The notes under the pieces are model-generated. The model was not told where the DNA came from. It saw nothing but the letters and a program-made list of their open reading frames with translations, and ran no database searches. From assembly GCA_949318235.1 (NCBI GenBank), contig OX439129.1:25167874-25231873 (forward strand): a DNA stretch of 64,000 nucleotides, given 5' to 3'. Source of the DNA: Ecdyonurus torrentis (Eukaryota > Arthropoda > Insecta > Ephemeroptera > Heptageniidae). This document shows, one piece after another, positions 45,000 through 64,000 of the stretch (its first letter is position 1; each line of letters starts with the position of its first letter). Made by a program: the position numbers and the translations under genes.

Positions 45000-45290
45000 T
45001 GAAAAATAGCTCATTTTGCTTATATAAAAATACTTATTAATAATTTTTAGTGCATTTATGCTCCTAACAGGTTTAATTGGGTTTTGGAGTATGCAAGAAA
45101 AAAAAATAAAAAAAAAGATAAAAAAAAAATACACAAAACGAAATCCCAAAGAGAGAAAGAAAATCTTTGTCCTATGCTGAGCAATGTTATTCATTACTCC
45201 AGTATGGCATCGAAGCGCATTCCAGTGCTCTTTGATGCACACAAATGGGGTATGCAAAGACTAACTGACGTCATGGCTTTGCAATAGAAG
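45000..45290. repeat. Dispersed repeat, family 5, copy 1
   Basis: Shares CCTATGCTGAGCAATGTTAT, the upstream AAATAGCTCATTTTGC and a downstream GACGTCATGG with 46290-46600 in the same orientation. Likely a non-autonomous element. Confidence 0.6.
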
Positions 45291-46289
45291 CTAAAAATGG
45301 CTGTAACATACAGTCATGGTTACAGCTTATAATAAATGTAAAAAGAAGAATTTGAAATGGATCATTCAATGATATTTGTGTTACTTTTAACCAAACAGAA
45401 AGTACATTAATCCGAACAATTATTTGTCTTGTAACAAAATACAGCATTATAATGACATATTTAAAAAAAAAAAATCTTCTTGAATCAAGTGCAAGTGCAG
45501 AATTTTACATTGAATCCATAAAAATAATTGTAAACTAATACATATAAAAAATGAAATACTGACAAGTGAGTGAGTGGATATTCAATCTGTACTGTACACG
45601 CAGTTCATTAAATCACACACAAGAACTGACAATAAATACCCTCTAGTGTTCTGTGATTATATCAGTTCAACACAAACATATTTGTCGTGGTATAATAATA
45701 ATAATAACGCAGACTCCGACAGACTATAATTAAAACACGAAACTCTTATACTTTGTAAGGCGTAATCAAAGAACCGAGACGTATTTTACTCAAATAATAT
45801 ATTTTATCATTATGTAATCTGTCAAGTAGTGTTGACAATGTTTAATTATCCAAAAATTTCATTCATTAAATTTATCGAATCATATTATTCTGCCTTGTGC
45901 GATCCTTATTAATTTTCTCTCTTCGAAATATCATGTTGCTTTTCTGAGCAGAAATGTTCTTATATTCTACAAGATTTAATTAAAAATAATTATTACTTAT
46001 TATAATAACGTAATTACGCAATAGTCAATTAATAATAATAATTTGTATGCCATTGATCTATAATACCTTGCTAAGTTTCACCAAAGAGTACACACGATAT
46101 TAGCATACAAATAGTCACACTAAATTTACAAATTATTTTTAATAAGAAAAATATTTGCTGGATTTAATAATAGAAGTTAAAATATTATCACGTCTATGTA
46201 TAAGACATTTAATCAGAAGGTTTTCCAATATTTGCTACATAGATGAATATGATTATTTGTGATGTATATAATTATAGGATCTATGCATT

Positions 46290-46600
46290 CATGTTAAAGT
46301 CAACGCCATATTGGATCACTCAATAACATGGGCTGCATAGGTAAATAACTCTTTTTGCTAGTTTAAAAATATACTAAGCAATATTTTGGAGAGTATATTG
46401 ATGCAGTTAATAGGTTGAATTATTATCTTAAGTATATATATGTGAGAAAATTAATAATAACCAAAAATTAGCCGATTTCGCAAAGAAAATAGCCAAAAAT
46501 GAAGTTTGTCCTATGCTGAGCAATGTTATTCAAGCCCAAGTGCATTAAATATGACGTCATGGGCATACACCCTATAGAGTATCAGAATACTTTATATTAT
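46290..46600. repeat. Dispersed repeat, family 5, copy 2
   Basis: Direct copy of 45000-45290; near 46308 the complement of the GTTATTCATTACTCCAGTAT tip occurs, suggesting terminal inverted repeats. Confidence 0.55.
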
Positions 46601-47939
46601 GTATCACATAGAGTTAAATATAATTGAATCTATTTTTGTTTTTTAAATCAAGTGTTGTGTACTGTAAATATAACTGTATATAACGGTGTAATTGACTTAA
46701 ACTTTGTCCTGGAACCACAGTAGCTAGCATACTGTGTCCTGGAACGTAATAAAATCTTATAATAGTATAGTATAAAGAGTAGAATATGAAATATTGTAGT
46801 GCCATAAGCTAGATGTTAAATTTCAAAATATTCTTAAAATATGAGACTTTTATTAATGATATCGTTAAAAAAAATTACTACAAAATTATTTTGACTATGT
46901 ACTGTATAACGTGTATAAAGGTTGCTAAGAGAAAATATTTTAACATCCAAATATTTCGCATCAAAAAGTCAAGAATGTAAAGAAGGAGTGGAGTACGTTT
47001 CATAATAAAGCGTTATATTATAGTGCAGTTTACAAATTAAACTCTAAAAATAAATTCTAAGTTTTATTTTTTATTTATTATTATTATTATTTTTTTTTTT
47101 AAAGTCCAATAAAAAAATAGTTTCCAGCTGTACATTATGTGATGTATAATTTTATACATCAATATTCTGTTGTGCTCACAAGTCAGTTTGTCATTTACAT
47201 AATTTATAATGCTTGTCAATGAGGAAGACCAAAAAAAATGTATTTTAGGGGGTAATTTTATTTTGAAATTTTATTCTAAAAGATAACATATCCTGAATCG
47301 ATTTATACGTAAATTACTATTTTTTTGTGTTAATCAAGTATTTTTATTTAAATTTTGGTAATCGAAAAGTGACTTCACGCTCGGTAACTTGCATGAATAA
47401 GTTACCGACCGTGACGTCATTTTGTGATTTTCAAAAATTAATTAATAATACTTAATGAACTCAAAAATTAGAAATTATGCGTATAAATTGATGCAAGACG
47501 ATGTCCTTTTTTTAGAACATACAATAAAATTATTATTATTATTTTTTTTTTAGGCTTCCTCATTGCGATTTGAATTTATTTTTTTAACGAAACTCCTGAT
47601 TATATTGCGTACAGTTTATTTGCATCGTTATTATGCACATAAAACACGCAAAATAAAGTTTGAAAACTAATTATAATTGTAATACATTGATTTGTATATA
47701 GATATAGATCAATGTAAGAAGTATAAAAGTTGAAATTAGCAGTCTAACGTGTTGAACGGCAAATAAAGGCTCTTGAGCAATCAACTCTCTTGATTTTTAT
47801 GAAACTTAAGGGTTATGGTCAGTCCAAAAAATATTATCCTTATCTTAATGAAAGTTGGTGTAAAAATGGATGATATAACAGAAAAGGGTGTTCTTATATT
47901 ATTTTTTCTTTGCAATGATGGTGCTGCAAGGTGGTGTTT

Positions 47940-48180
47940 TGTGACGTGCGCTTGCGTATGTTGCTAGAGCCAGGCAAAGCAGATAGTCAGGCGGCGCATG
48001 GCTCAACCTAGGGGCGCCGTGGTAAACGTTGTATCCTCAGTTGTTCGGGGTCCGTTCATCATCGCACTGTTGGAGCTCTACATTGGTGATCCCACGTGTA
48101 CTCGTGTGGGGATTGGAGATTTGCCTCGGCAACTCCAAAACTTGCCTAAAGAGGCGCTGTCGTTTTTTTTTTTTGTTTTT
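47940..48180 (+). mobile_element. Possible LTR retrotransposon end with tRNA-Trp-like primer-binding site
   Basis: A GC-richer patch begins TGTGACG (47940) and ends CTCTACA (48082), the TG...CA borders of an LTR. Two bases on, TGGTGATCCCACGTG resembles the complement of the 3' end of tRNA-Trp, the primer used by the CsRn1 group of Ty3 elements. The site is degenerate and no pol is present. Confidence 0.35.
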
Positions 48181-48451
48181 TTTTTAATGTTGTTGTTTTT
48201 TAATCTTTAAATATAGACTTATTAGCATCAAACCTCATTGAGAAGTGGATTCTTGTGAAAGGTCAGTTTAATTGTTAAATTTAATCAGTAAATACTTTAC
48301 TATTAATTTTTTATTGTTGAGGTGGGATTTTTTTGGAGCTATATCGCGTTATGCGAAACTCTCAGCAATTATATTGTCTCAAGAAATTATTATTATTAGT
48401 TCCATTGATACACAGATTTTAATTTAATTTTTACATATGTGCAAATTACTT

Positions 48452-48590
<139 letters not shown>

Positions 48591-48687
48591 CTTATCTCTA
48601 TATTTGCTCTTGCTTAATAATTAAAAACAACATTTAATATTTCTTTTTCTTTTTTTATAGTTCATATAATATATGTTATTAACCCTT

Positions 48688-48726
<39 letters not shown>

Positions 48727-49556
48727 TCTTTTTCACCTTTTTTCTTTGCAAATTGCGTATATACACACATGCCAATTATTTATAATAAGTATGTACACTG
48801 TACTTTTAAAGTCTGCATTGAATAAGCGGAAACGAGAGGTGTAAATTAATAATCTATTTTCGCTTCTCACTCATTCACATCTCATTTAAAAAGTAAACAT
48901 TTTTATTACTTTGTCGACACATTTAATTTAGTTGGCAAAGAGTGGGATCATATTTGAGCACCTACATAAGCAATATTATGTTACCATACTGCGAGCAAGG
49001 ATTCGTCTATTTTTAAAATAAACGTAATGAAAAATTTGTCAAATATCAAGTGTGAACAAGTCTTTTATATAACACAAGTTATAGAACAAGTTTCTTTATA
49101 TAACCTTAAAGATTTTTTATTATTATTATTATTATTGCAGTTGATTTCATTTTATGCTTATCATTTATCATTATCATTTTTATTGCTTAATTCATAACGT
49201 ATATCAGTGTTTCTTTTTCACACTTAGCTTATTAGTTGATTTTATTTTCTTGGTCTTCTTGTAGCTTTTTAATTTGGTTATTTTAAAGTAGTCAGAAAAT
49301 AATAATTTTTTTTCTTCATTGATATTTTTTTTAAAAGCTAGCTTTTTATTTTTTCTATCAGCATAACATGTTCATCAATAGCGTTAAATAATATATATAT
49401 TTTTTTAACTTTTAATTTGTTTTAAAATGTAATTTAAGGCAAACTATATATTATATATATATTTTTTTCCTGTTAGGGCAAAAGTGGCTATTGCGAAGAG
49501 AGAAAGAAAGAAAACATGAAAGAGAAAGGGAGAAGAAAGTGATGGATGATGGAAGG

Positions 49557-49559
<3 letters not shown>

Positions 49560-49637
<78 letters not shown>
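49560..49637. repeat. (GA)n microsatellite
   Basis: About 38 units, preceded by a purine-only GA-rich stretch from 49494. Confidence 0.95.
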
Positions 49638-55330
<5,693 letters not shown>

Positions 55331-55334
55331 GTGC

Positions 55335-55503
55335 ATGGCGTGGCAGTGGCGGGCCAACGTGACATGGAACATGTCAGACTACAACGTGAGCGGAGCAGAC
55401 GATTGGGATGATGATGATCGAGAGGAATACATCTTTCATAGAAACGACGTCTTTTATGGATTTCTAGCAGCTTACTTACTAGTTGCCATTCTTGCTGTCT
55501 TTG
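55335..55503 (+). CDS. First coding exon of a probable rhodopsin-like GPCR (partial)
   Basis: The exon runs 55331-55503 with acceptor TGATACAG and donor GTAAGT; the ATG lies four bases inside. It encodes 56 residues plus the first base of a glycine codon. The N-terminus has three N-glycosylation sequons (N8-V-T, N12-M-S, N17-V-S) and a very acidic tract (residues 22-31). From residue 40 a hydrophobic helix (VFYGFLAAYLLVAILAVFG) matches TM1, ending where class A receptors have the conserved Gly-Asn. Interruption right at this glycine is common in neuropeptide and amine receptors. The remaining exons are beyond the window, so the ligand cannot be named. Confidence 0.7.
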
Positions 55504-55535
55504 GTAAGTCTTTTTAATTTATAATTATCACGTGA

Positions 55536-55538
<3 letters not shown>

Positions 55539-55632
<94 letters not shown>
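55539..55632. repeat. (TA)n microsatellite just after the GPCR donor
   Basis: About 47 units beginning 35 bp downstream of the exon end. Confidence 0.9.
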
Positions 55633-55633
<1 letters not shown>

Positions 55634-56124
55634 TGTATATATATATTTTCCTTTCTGTCAATAGAATTTATTACAATTCTGTATTTTGCAAAGAAAATTT
55701 AATAATTTTTCATGAACAAAATTAGGTGGCATAATGTAGGTTATATATATATATATTTTAAAAAATGAAGCGTTAATAGCAAATAATTACTATATATAGT
55801 AATTAATTAATTTAGATGTGTAATTTTCCGGTCGTAAAGGTCATGAAGTGAACAGGCTCAATTACAATGATATTGCGCAATGTACTGTATTGTGTGCGTG
55901 TGCTACTACATTTGACTCATTATAGTGTAGATAAATTAGCTATTTTGCAGTTAATTGGTAATGTTTACTTTTAATCCAATTAAAATTCTGTGAACTGTAA
56001 ATGTATACACGTATTGATAATATAGCTTAGTGTCGTTTTTGTAAAATACGTTTGTATTTAGGAAGCAGAGAAAGCTTGCTCATTTTAACTTTATTTATTT
56101 TTTATTCTTTGTAAAACATTATAA

Positions 56125-56341
<217 letters not shown>

Positions 56342-57475
56342 CATAAAAATATTAACGAATATAATTGAATGATGGATAAAACAACAATAATTGTGAAATT
56401 TATTATGTGTATATGCATCCATGTAAAATACACATCACACTCACATAAAATTTTCAATTTTTTAACTGTGCTGTGTAATAAATAAAGTCACACACTTGGG
56501 AATCGATTATACGATAATATTGAAGATGACAAAAAGAATGAATATTTTTATTCAATACCTGTTCAATTTAAATGTAAGGAAAGGTAATTTTAATATTCAC
56601 AGGTTTAAGTTTAATTAGCTTTACATGTCATGTAACTGCGTACACAAATTTTTAATTAAGATATTGTATATACAGTATAATAATATATAATATAAATTCA
56701 GGTTACAGGTTAAAACATATTTTACTATTTATATTATTGTTATTTTAAAAGTTAATTTCTCTTTATAATTTTGTACAAAAAAAATATCATATTCATTTGA
56801 AATGTTGATACATATTTTATTTAAAAAAATCAATGAAAAAGATAACAATTTATTTATTCCACTTTATTTCTAGCTGTGAAATAAAAAAAAATGCAGTTTT
56901 CATAACTTTAATTTTTTTTTTAAGTTATTTTTAGCACAATGTTTTAAACTTAAAAATTTTGCTGCATTTTATCTCATTCCCCAAGTTTAATGTCGTTAAA
57001 TCCTGAAACACGCATAAAACATACAATGCTCTAGGCAGATTTTTTTTCTTTCCATTTTAAACTTTACGATGGAGCTTTGTACTACATAATACCCCTTTTT
57101 AAGTTTTTTTTTTTTTTTTTTTTTAATATCATTTTTCGTATTTGTAGTTAACCATATAATTTTTTTGCATCGTCATAAATTTTTAGTCCAATAAATTTGG
57201 TATGATTGCAAACATGATTAGACGATGAAGTTATAATTTGTGTAGGAAAATTAATTAGTTTAATGTATTTCATTCAGCATGATTTGTAATTATTGAAAAA
57301 GTAAATATTCTCTATCTAGTATACATAAAAATATGCTTTTGCAAATTACGAGTTAAATTGGCCAGTAAGATCTCACAAACATTGATCAATATACAATTTT
57401 TTATAAATTTTATGCCTTTTACAAAGATAATTCACGTTATATTGAGTGGAAAACTAAATGAATTACTTATTAAAG

Positions 57476-57765
57476 CCATAGACCATATAAAATAACATGT
57501 GCTTTTTAATGAATAAACACGAAATGGGATCTTCAAAACTGTTGATAATTTTTACCAGAAAGTTAATTTAGCACCACGAGAGAACGTAAAAATACTGTAT
57601 AAAGTATGCAATTTTCGTGACTATTTATATTTATGATGTCAGAAACATGCAAAAATTAATATGAAAATGTTAAATTTCTGATCACTGCTACGGAGCTACA
57701 GTTGGGTTTTGAGGGAAACTAAAGTTATTTATGTAAGTCCCATCAAGTGTTTTTTTATATAAATG
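57476..57765. repeat. Dispersed repeat, family 6, copy 1
   Basis: Shares in order GCCATA-GACCA, GAGAACGTAAAAATACTGT, TTTCTGATCACTGCTACGG and CAGTTGGGTTTTGAG with the copy at 60527-60870, same orientation. Confidence 0.75.
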
Positions 57766-58137
57766 CTTATGTTTTTCTCTGGTCTATTCCTTTAACTAAT
57801 ATAATACGTATCAAATCTATGATGTTTTTATTTTTTTATTTTACGTAAAGTGCAATTCTGAACTGCAGTATAATATATTATCAATTTTCTTTTCAATTTT
57901 ATAATAAATATGAAATGTAAATCAATTATGTAATTTAGTGGAAGGAAAACTTTTCAAATTAAAATATTGTGATTAAATGAACGAATTTTAGTGGGTTAAA
58001 TTGAGAGGTTGTACGCCTGATTTCGTCCAATAAAAGCCGTTAATTATTATTATTATAAAACAACTTTGACTTAATTTATGACATGTAAAAACATTGAAAC
58101 ACAACTGTTCATGAGCATTATATAAATCCAAAGCTTT

Positions 58138-58255
58138 AAAGTGCTGTGCACAATGACGCTTAAATTCACATAACTCTTACGTGAAGATATGACAATCAAT
58201 GTTATTTGGAATCTTACGTGAAAGTTACGTGAAAATACGCGTCATTGTGAACAGC
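58138..58255. mobile_element. Small foldback element
   Basis: GCTGTGCACAATGACGC pairs with GCGTCATTGTGAACAGC, with TTACGTGAA repeated three times inside. Probable MITE of about 118 bp. Confidence 0.6.
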
Positions 58256-60526
58256 CCATGACATATAATCAAATTTACATATTTTTATGTCATAGTGTGA
58301 ACTGCACTTTACGAAACAAACTCTATCAACATCTAATATGTGTAAGAGTATAATATATAGAACCTATTTTGAGAGAAACTGATGAATGAAGTACTATGAT
58401 CTTGATATCATATTTTGTCATCTTATATCATTAGCTCCTGTCAGCTTTAATAAATTCTAAGACATAGTATTTTTAGTACAAGTAAAAACTAATATATTGT
58501 ACCATAAAATTGTCTCTAAAATGTTCTAATAAAATGTCTCGCCACATCATATAAAATAAATTATACATTTGTAATTAAATTACATTTAATTTAACATTTT
58601 TTTAATGTAATTTAGCTCATATTTCAGGATTATTTACCTACGGAAGCAAGATGAAGTGACAAAAACGTTTAGTTTTTTTGCACTACCGTCTTTTGTAATT
58701 GTATACTTATGTACAGTAAGTACTGTTTTTCTGTGTAAGGAATTCAAAACGTAAGAACAAGCATACTATTAATCGTGTCAACATTATGTAACATTCGCAA
58801 AGTAAAAAAAAATTAATAAAAATAATTAACACTTTAATAATAAAGTTACGTAAATATATATATTATCCTTACGACTATGTAATTTTAATCTTCTTTCTGA
58901 ATTACTTTCTCTAACTTAATATTCTTAAACTAATATTAAAATTTATATGTTTTGTTTATAATAACTTTAAAAGTTAATAACTTTCTACGCACTTTGCTAT
59001 GAAAAAAAAATCATCTTAAATAATATTCTCCCTTAAAATTATTTTATCGAGTAATAAACCAAAGAGCTAATTCTGATATACATATTAGAGCTGCATGTGC
59101 TTAAAATTGGTATCTTACAGTTACTGCGTGCGTAAGCATTACATAACCTATAATCTTTCCATACAGCATTTTTTTAAAATAAATTTTAAAAAGATGGATA
59201 ATAATAAAATTTGTTATTCTGGAAACTCCTAATCATTTCTAAATCATTTCAATTATATTTTACTTACTGTATTTCAAATTTAAGTTGTATTGCTCAAATA
59301 ATTTCTTAACTAGAACCGGAATTTATGACGTCACAAATCGTCTTAAAGTCCTAAAATTGCCTGCTTTACTTTTTTTTTTTTTTTTTTTTTTTCTCTTTTT
59401 AACCCCAGTTTGTGAGGAGGCAGAATTGAGGGACATTATATGTATGAATGATGGTCCTATCTCATGAATTTTACGTCTTTTATTCAATTTTTTGAAGTCA
59501 GTAACCATTTTCAGAGCTTAAATACTTTTTTATCCCAGCGATCGCGATATCATCAATATGTATAAGAAAAGAAATACGTGGGGTACGGTATAACCATATC
59601 TTTCTATCCTATAAAATTATATCAAATATGATACAACAAAATTAGTTATGACGTTACAGAACTTTGTACTTGGTCAGAAAATAGCTATATACATTATAAA
59701 GTAAGTGGCTTGTAAAGAGTTTCGTGTGATTCACCTTCAAATTTGAAACTTTAAAGTATATTTTTGTTATAAAACTATATTATAGAGTCATGTCAATACA
59801 ATACACAATACAAAATGTCTTGAAATTGTGGTAACCTTTAATAATAAAGGACACGTTGACGCATTATGTCACACACTACACTAAAAGTCGTAATATTCTA
59901 TGAACGCCTTTTTTTTTTTTTTTTTTTTTAGCAGATTCTAATGGTTATTGTTAGTAGCTGATAGTGTGTAAAACGAGACAAACGAGCATCATAAGGCGTA
60001 GAAGAAGAAGAAGAAGAAAAAAAAAAAAAGAAAAAAAAGAAAGAACTCTCATGAGGAAAATAGGTTGCAAAATGACAAGAAAACATAGCGACAAAAAACG
60101 AACGAGAAAGATGATTCTTCACATCTAGGGGTTATCTTGCTTAGCAGCTCTAAAGGAAATTCACTGGCTTGTCAAAGTCACAAAACAAAATGTTATAAAT
60201 TTTATCAGCTTTATGTTGTATTTGTTGTATACTGTATTTTAAGAAATAAGTATTAAGTCTTTTTTTTTTTTTTATTATTATTTTTTTTTTTACTTGTTGT
60301 GTTATAGCTGTAATAGACAAAAGACACTAAAGATAATTAATATTCAAGGAAACTTTGCAAAATAAAACAATTTTTCTTGATTATTGTATACAGGAAAAAA
60401 AAGGAATAAATAGATGATAAGTATGTAAAATATATAATATACAGGATAAGTTTTGTTGTTTCTTCATTTTCCATTGGTTTATATACATTAACAAAATAAC
60501 AGATGAAAATAAAAGATAAATTTATG

Positions 60527-60870
60527 TGAAAGCCATAAGACCACATGAAACAACGTGTGCTCTTTAAAAACTGATGACAAACTGATGGGTCAAAAACTGA
60601 TGACAATTATTGCCCCACAAGAGAGCGTGAAAATACTGTGAAGTATGCTATTTGCGTGACTATTTTTGTTTCAGATACCAGCAAAAATATGTATAAAAAT
60701 GTTGTGCGGGTTGCATAAGTCCAAATTTTCTGATCACCGCTACGGCGATGATTTTTGTATTTATTTAAAAAAAAAAAAAAAAAAAAACCTTTGAAATTGA
60801 AATTGGTATTCAGTTGGGTTTTGAGACAAACTAATGTTATTTATGCAAGTCCTATAAAGTGTTTATTACT
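60527..60870. repeat. Dispersed repeat, family 6, copy 2
   Basis: Related to 57476-57765 but longer: it has a triplicated AACTGATG segment near 60569-60606 and an A run (60768-60786) inserted before CAGTTGGGTTTTGAG. Confidence 0.75.
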
Positions 60871-61384
60871 TTTTTTTAATAGTCTATACTTTTAAAGCAC
60901 TTTTTTCCTGATATAAAATAGAGAACAATATTATAATAATGATTGACCTTTTATGTAAGGCGCATACGTATAAGGCTTTTCTAACCCTATTATATAAATC
61001 TTGGCTATAACATATGCCAATACAAAAAAAAATTTAATAACTTGCAATGCAACTAAAAAAAAATTCCAACAACATTATATTGTACACAAGATAATATAAT
61101 AATAAAAAAAAAGTTTTGTAACAGAATTCAGTAGAATGTTTTTCTTTGCTTTTTAATAAGACAAACAAATATATTTTGCTTATCATAAAACATTTTGAAA
61201 GAAATAAGTTTAGCAAAAAGTATCATTACTAGAATATATATTGAAGACCCTCTTGGAATTCTCACTTAAGTGGATTTTAACTACGTGATATAAAATGGAA
61301 GTGTAGAATTTTTTTTTTAAGGAGCACAGCATTATAGAAATATAAAAGTAGATGTTGATAATTTGGTATGATTTTCTGTTGGCA

Positions 61385-61642
<258 letters not shown>

Positions 61643-62589
61643 TATATAAAACCTTTGTTAAGATTTGTCAGGGGTAAAGAAAGAAACTTTTCCTTTTTTT
61701 TTTTTTTTTTTTTTCTCCATTCAATTTTGATATAGTGTTGCGTGTGTAGTGTACGTATAAGATGTTTCACACTATAGTAGTTCTGTGAGTTCTTTATGTA
61801 TCTTACTTTTTTCATCACTCACTCTTTCACATTCAGCTCTTACAAATTAGAAATTACATAATTATTATTATTATTATTTTTTTTTTTTCATTCAACGTCA
61901 TTTTTATTATTTGTTGCTGTTGATGTTTGTTTAAAACCTTATCATTATTTATAAATTCATACGTAAAATATTCGTGCATGTTATTTAAATTAAACACACT
62001 TCTGTTCAGTGAAAATAAGGTGCTATTGGGTAGAAAATCACTGTATACAGTCGATAGTACATACGTTAGTTATTGCCTAACATTGAATTTTTTGTTCATT
62101 TAATTATAACATTATGTCTAGCTTGTGAAACAGCTTTATGTCGAGGTTCATAATATTTGTAATTTTACACCACAAATGATTGATAGTATTGTTTTATTGA
62201 GTCCATCGGCTATCCATAGTCACTCAATATTTTAATTCAAATATTTAGACACATAATAATTTCAATTTTTGTTTCCATTTTTATTCTTATCTTTTAAAAA
62301 CATTAGTTTTTAAGTTCTGACGAAAAAAAAAAAAATCTGAAAGAGCTCAATTTAAACTATGATTTGAATTTTTTTTTCTTAGTTTGAAGCACTGAAAGAA
62401 TTTTTATTATTTTTTAAACTACGAGGAAAGGTGATAAAAATCTCCTGCCAATACTTATATAGCAAATTATGGTAATTTTATCATTAGTCAACATGATAAT
62501 AACAAATATACAAATGCAAAATTACATTGAAATTAGAAAAGTAGGTTTAATAAAATCTGAATAAATAAATTTAATTGATAATTACTTAT

Positions 62590-62846
<257 letters not shown>

Positions 62847-63401
62847 GAATTATGCAATGCAAATCTTTTATCTTAGGACTTAATTTGTAAAATACTTTTT
62901 TCTAAAAATGTATGCAGGCATTTGAATATTATGACTACTTGTTGTTATATTTTTCAAACAAAAAAGTTTAGTACTTACGACGTTATATATTATCCCGGTC
63001 ATAATTTTTACAATATTAAGAAATTTGCATAATATTATTGTTCTTTGCGTTATTCTATAACGTAGTTTAATATTGTAAAATACACATGACTATTTTTAGT
63101 CTACTTTTGTAACACTCCGCTATATTTTTTGTCTGGGAATAAACATGATGAAAACTTATAAATTCTTTTTAAAGATGGTATTTTTTTATAGAGTTCACAA
63201 TGCCAGTATGTTTTTAGTGCTGTTTTTAGTGGTTTCATAAATATATATTTTATCCATAATATAATGTTGCAAAACTAACTTCACTATAAACTATGAAGTG
63301 TTTCCTTTTATGATAAAGGGATGCTATAAATGTATATAATTTTTTTAGTTAATTTAATTGAGAACTTGATGCACGGTTTATTAAATTTTTTGTTTCATCC
63401 C

Positions 63402-63664
<263 letters not shown>

Positions 63665-63802
63665 TTTTTTAATTTGAATCATAATACTTAAGCTTACACT
63701 ATACGTAACCTGTTAAGTTTTGTTGAAATTTTTGCATCGTATCGGTTTAGACGGTTGTGACTTAATGTAAATTATATTTGTTTTTGTTTCAATCAGTGGC
63801 AT

Positions 63803-64000
63803 AAATGCATAATATAAACTTACATTTAGTGGCAATGTTATAACTTATGCAGATGATAGTAATGCTATCATCATAAGTAAAAATAAAAACAATGTACATA
63901 TAAAAGCTAATAAAACAGCAGAGGAATCTGATTGCTGGTATAAAAATAAAAGATTAATTTCAAATTAAAAAAAAAAAGCAGTTTTCATGGAATTTCACAT
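63803..64000 (+). mobile_element. Non-LTR reverse-transcriptase fragment, cut by the window edge
   Basis: One frame reads KLTFSGNVITYADDSNAIII, containing YADD, the catalytic motif of LINE reverse transcriptases, then a helix with TAEESDCWYKNKRLISN. A stop follows at a 12-base A-rich run, after which another frame gives VFMEFH, which fits the next conserved block; a slip in the A run is likely. An in-frame stop precedes the fragment. Decayed copy. Confidence 0.65.

Overview
This is AT-rich eukaryotic nuclear DNA with spliced genes (GT-AG introns), very dense simple repeats and many short inverted-repeat elements. A ZAD domain joined to a C2H2 zinc-finger array is an arthropod hallmark, so the source is most likely an insect or crustacean. 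I cannot place it more precisely.

Layout. (1) 1-3.2 kb: intergenic DNA crowded with foldback (MITE-like) elements. (2) 3.28-7.5 kb, minus strand: a six-exon ZAD/C2H2 zinc-finger gene with about 18 fingers. Its last exon carries an exact 49-bp tandem duplication that breaks the reading frame. (3) 8.3-28.5 kb, plus strand: a kinectin/ribosome-binding-protein-1 type gene. It encodes an N-terminal membrane anchor, a basic and proline-rich stretch and a long coiled coil, in about 17 coding exons, with alternative C-termini at the 3' end. Genes 2 and 3 are divergent and appear to share a promoter region near 7.6-8.3 kb. (4) 28.5-55.3 kb: gene-poor DNA with microsatellites, foldback elements, LTR-like and SINE-like remnants, and one unassigned candidate exon on the minus strand at 32.7 kb. 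(5) 55.33-55.50 kb, plus strand: the first coding exon of a probable rhodopsin-like GPCR, ending exactly at the TM1 glycine; the rest lies beyond the window. (6) 55.5-64 kb: intron of that gene, with long TA, TATG and TCTG tracts, dispersed repeats and a non-LTR reverse-transcriptase fragment at the right edge.

The three genes have no obvious common pathway: a nuclear DNA-binding protein, an ER-membrane coiled-coil protein and a cell-surface receptor. The most notable observations are the frame-breaking duplication in the zinc-finger gene, a terminal exon of the kinectin-like gene that can be read in two frames, a foldback family carrying hammerhead-ribozyme-like cores, and the unassigned 32.7-kb exon. 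I found no unambiguous new multi-gene system.
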